Assembly: GCA_030847615.1 (NCBI GenBank)
Contig: JAUMIR010000003.1
Span: 73,852,001-73,916,000, forward strand
Length of the DNA stretch: 64,000 nt
From: Gambelia wislizenii
Lineage: Eukaryota; Chordata; Lepidosauria; Squamata; Crotaphytidae
Direction: 5' to 3'
The notes beneath the pieces were generated by a model. It was not told the DNA's origin. It saw only the letters and a list, made by a program, of their open reading frames with translations, and searched no databases. A program made the translations under genes and the position numbers. Below, in pieces: positions 62,452 through 64,000 of the stretch. Each line of letters begins with the position of its first letter. The first letter of the stretch is position 1.

Positions 62452-64000
62452 TATATAGTGATCCAAGTCTACCAAATTTGTACACTTCTACTCTTTTATA
62501 AAGACACATTCTTTTGACAATTATGTTGCAGTCTGAAAATGTAAATAAAAAGTATAAACAAATGCTGCTCCTGTTACTGTGTTAGAACTTTACTTCCTAC
62601 CGCTCCAGAATAGATAATAAATGGCACTATAGCTCCAGCACATTGCTCACTGCAGATTTGAAAACCGTCCGTTCAATGTAATTCTGTGCATATGTACTGA
62701 GAAATTATATCCACTTAAGTTCAAGGGGTTTTTAGTACCATTTAAGTGAGCATAAAATTGAAGCCTAGGTCTCAGTAGCAAAACCTGCTGATTTCCTTAT
62801 CTTAGTGTGCACTTTGGCACTGAAGCTTCAGTCCTTAGATACTAAGTCCACAAATCAACAACTACTGCTCATGGCTAAAGGAAAACTTCCAGTTTTGAGA
62901 ATCATACTGATAAACTGCAGTTATAATCTGTGCAAATTCATGTGGCCCAAACCCTGAATATGTAAATGTTACCTAAATCATGCCACATAAAGGGAAAGTA
63001 CGTTCTGTGGTTGGAATAAGAACACTTCAGTCACACAACAACATGATGTGGCAATTTAACTCCACAAATCCATTCCAATGTGCAGATAACACTGTGTATG
63101 TTTTCATGTGTGCACATTCTTGTTCAGTTGTGCAAACTATTTCTGTCGGGAAGGAGTCAGGGATGGGGATCTCTCCATCTTACAAGAACAGAAGAGTTGT
63201 GGTCTGTTTTCTCAAACCAAAGGCTTACCTTGTTCAGGATTCTGTTCCCACAATGGGCAGCTAACATACAAACCTATAAGCCAGATAAGGGTGCAATAAT
63301 ACTCTCCTTCTCATATTTCCCAGGAACTGTTATCAAAGGCATACTATAACCACCATGATTGGGACTCAAGACAATTTACAAGCTAACATGATTACAATAT
63401 AATTAAAAACATACAAAAATCCACATTAAAACAAACATACTCAATTAGGGCTTGATTTCAAGACCCTTAACAATTCTGGTCACTCCTCTGAAAAAATTCT
63501 AGTTTTCCAATATTCTTAAATATACCTGGGACAGCATTCCAGATGAGGTGTTAAAGCCATCCAAACTGCTGACCATCACTGATCTTGCAGCAAATGTGAT
63601 ACTTATCCCAGGTTCAAAATGTCAGTATGGATCTCCTTTCGCTGTATCTTGTGTACATACAGTCACCCTTAAAATTGCTGCCAAACAGGACATCCTCTCT
63701 TCCTGGCGGACTTGTCACCATCTGTGTTCCTCCATATGGGATAATCAACCTCAGAAATTAGGGAGTGTGATGTTTCCCCCAGATACCTTCCAGATCTTTT
63801 GGAAGCTTGTCATGTTTTCTGTGCTTATTACTGATTTCAAAAAGCCCACCACTATATTAGGTTCCTTTCAAGCCACTGGAGAGCTAAGAGTGAAAGGGAC
63901 GTGTATGCTGATTTCTAAGCATGATGTTCGAATTAGCAGAGGCAACAAATATAAGTCAAAGGGCCAGTTAAGTTTGGAGGATGAGGGTGATGGGCTCATC
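62452..64000. other. Right end of window, no gene recognised
   Basis: A LINE-like 3' fragment with ttgggactcaagacaattta at about 63357-63540 (L2-type wording). The rest is unidentified. No exon of the expected upstream neighbour in mammals (HPSE2) was recognised. Confidence 0.45.

Overview
This is a vertebrate genomic window, most likely from a squamate reptile (lizard). Two genes are present and they lie tail to tail. The terminal coding exon of GOT1 (cytosolic aspartate aminotransferase) is on the + strand at 720-859. A complete set of ten coding exons for CNNM1 (cyclin M1, a CNNM/ancient-conserved-domain membrane protein) is on the - strand, from 33535 down to 6459. GOT1 and CNNM1 are also convergent neighbours in mammals, and that synteny supports the CNNM1 assignment over its paralogues CNNM2-4. 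The squamate call is an inference from the repeat mix: CR1, L1 and L2-like LINEs, tRNA-derived SINEs ending in (ACA)n, hAT and Tigger-like MITEs, a Ty1/Copia element and an APE-RT LINE.

Layout. 1-1785: GOT1 3' end and 3' UTR. 1786-6458: intergenic repeats, an unidentified coding-like relic at about 3060-3310, a CR1 fragment, and the probable CNNM1 3' UTR. 6459-33535: CNNM1, whose introns carry most of its repeats; intron 1 holds three solo LTRs of one family, two with exact 5-bp target duplications. 31850-34170: CpG-island promoter and GC-rich first exon. 34170-64000: no host gene recognised; this half is a repeat landscape. It holds a 5.4-kb Copia element with both LTRs and a 5-bp target duplication (36748-42111), a 327-bp near-perfect hairpin (46533-46859), an L1 3' end (51600-52436), a five-deep nest of DNA transposons and retroelements (52743-55438), and a 4.4-kb APE-RT LINE (about 56318-60722).

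The mobile elements are interlinked. The Copia element contains a 5'-truncated antisense copy of the same LINE family that lies at 56-60 kb, half of the same hairpin transposon that sits intact inside that LINE, and a SINE whose sister copy is at 61.9 kb. Two hairpin families with different arms share the same central loop, which is the least expected structure here.

All CNNM1 exon boundaries were derived by eye from reading-frame continuity, GT/AG signals and remembered similarity to the mammalian protein. The ten exons join in phase to 960 codons including the stop.
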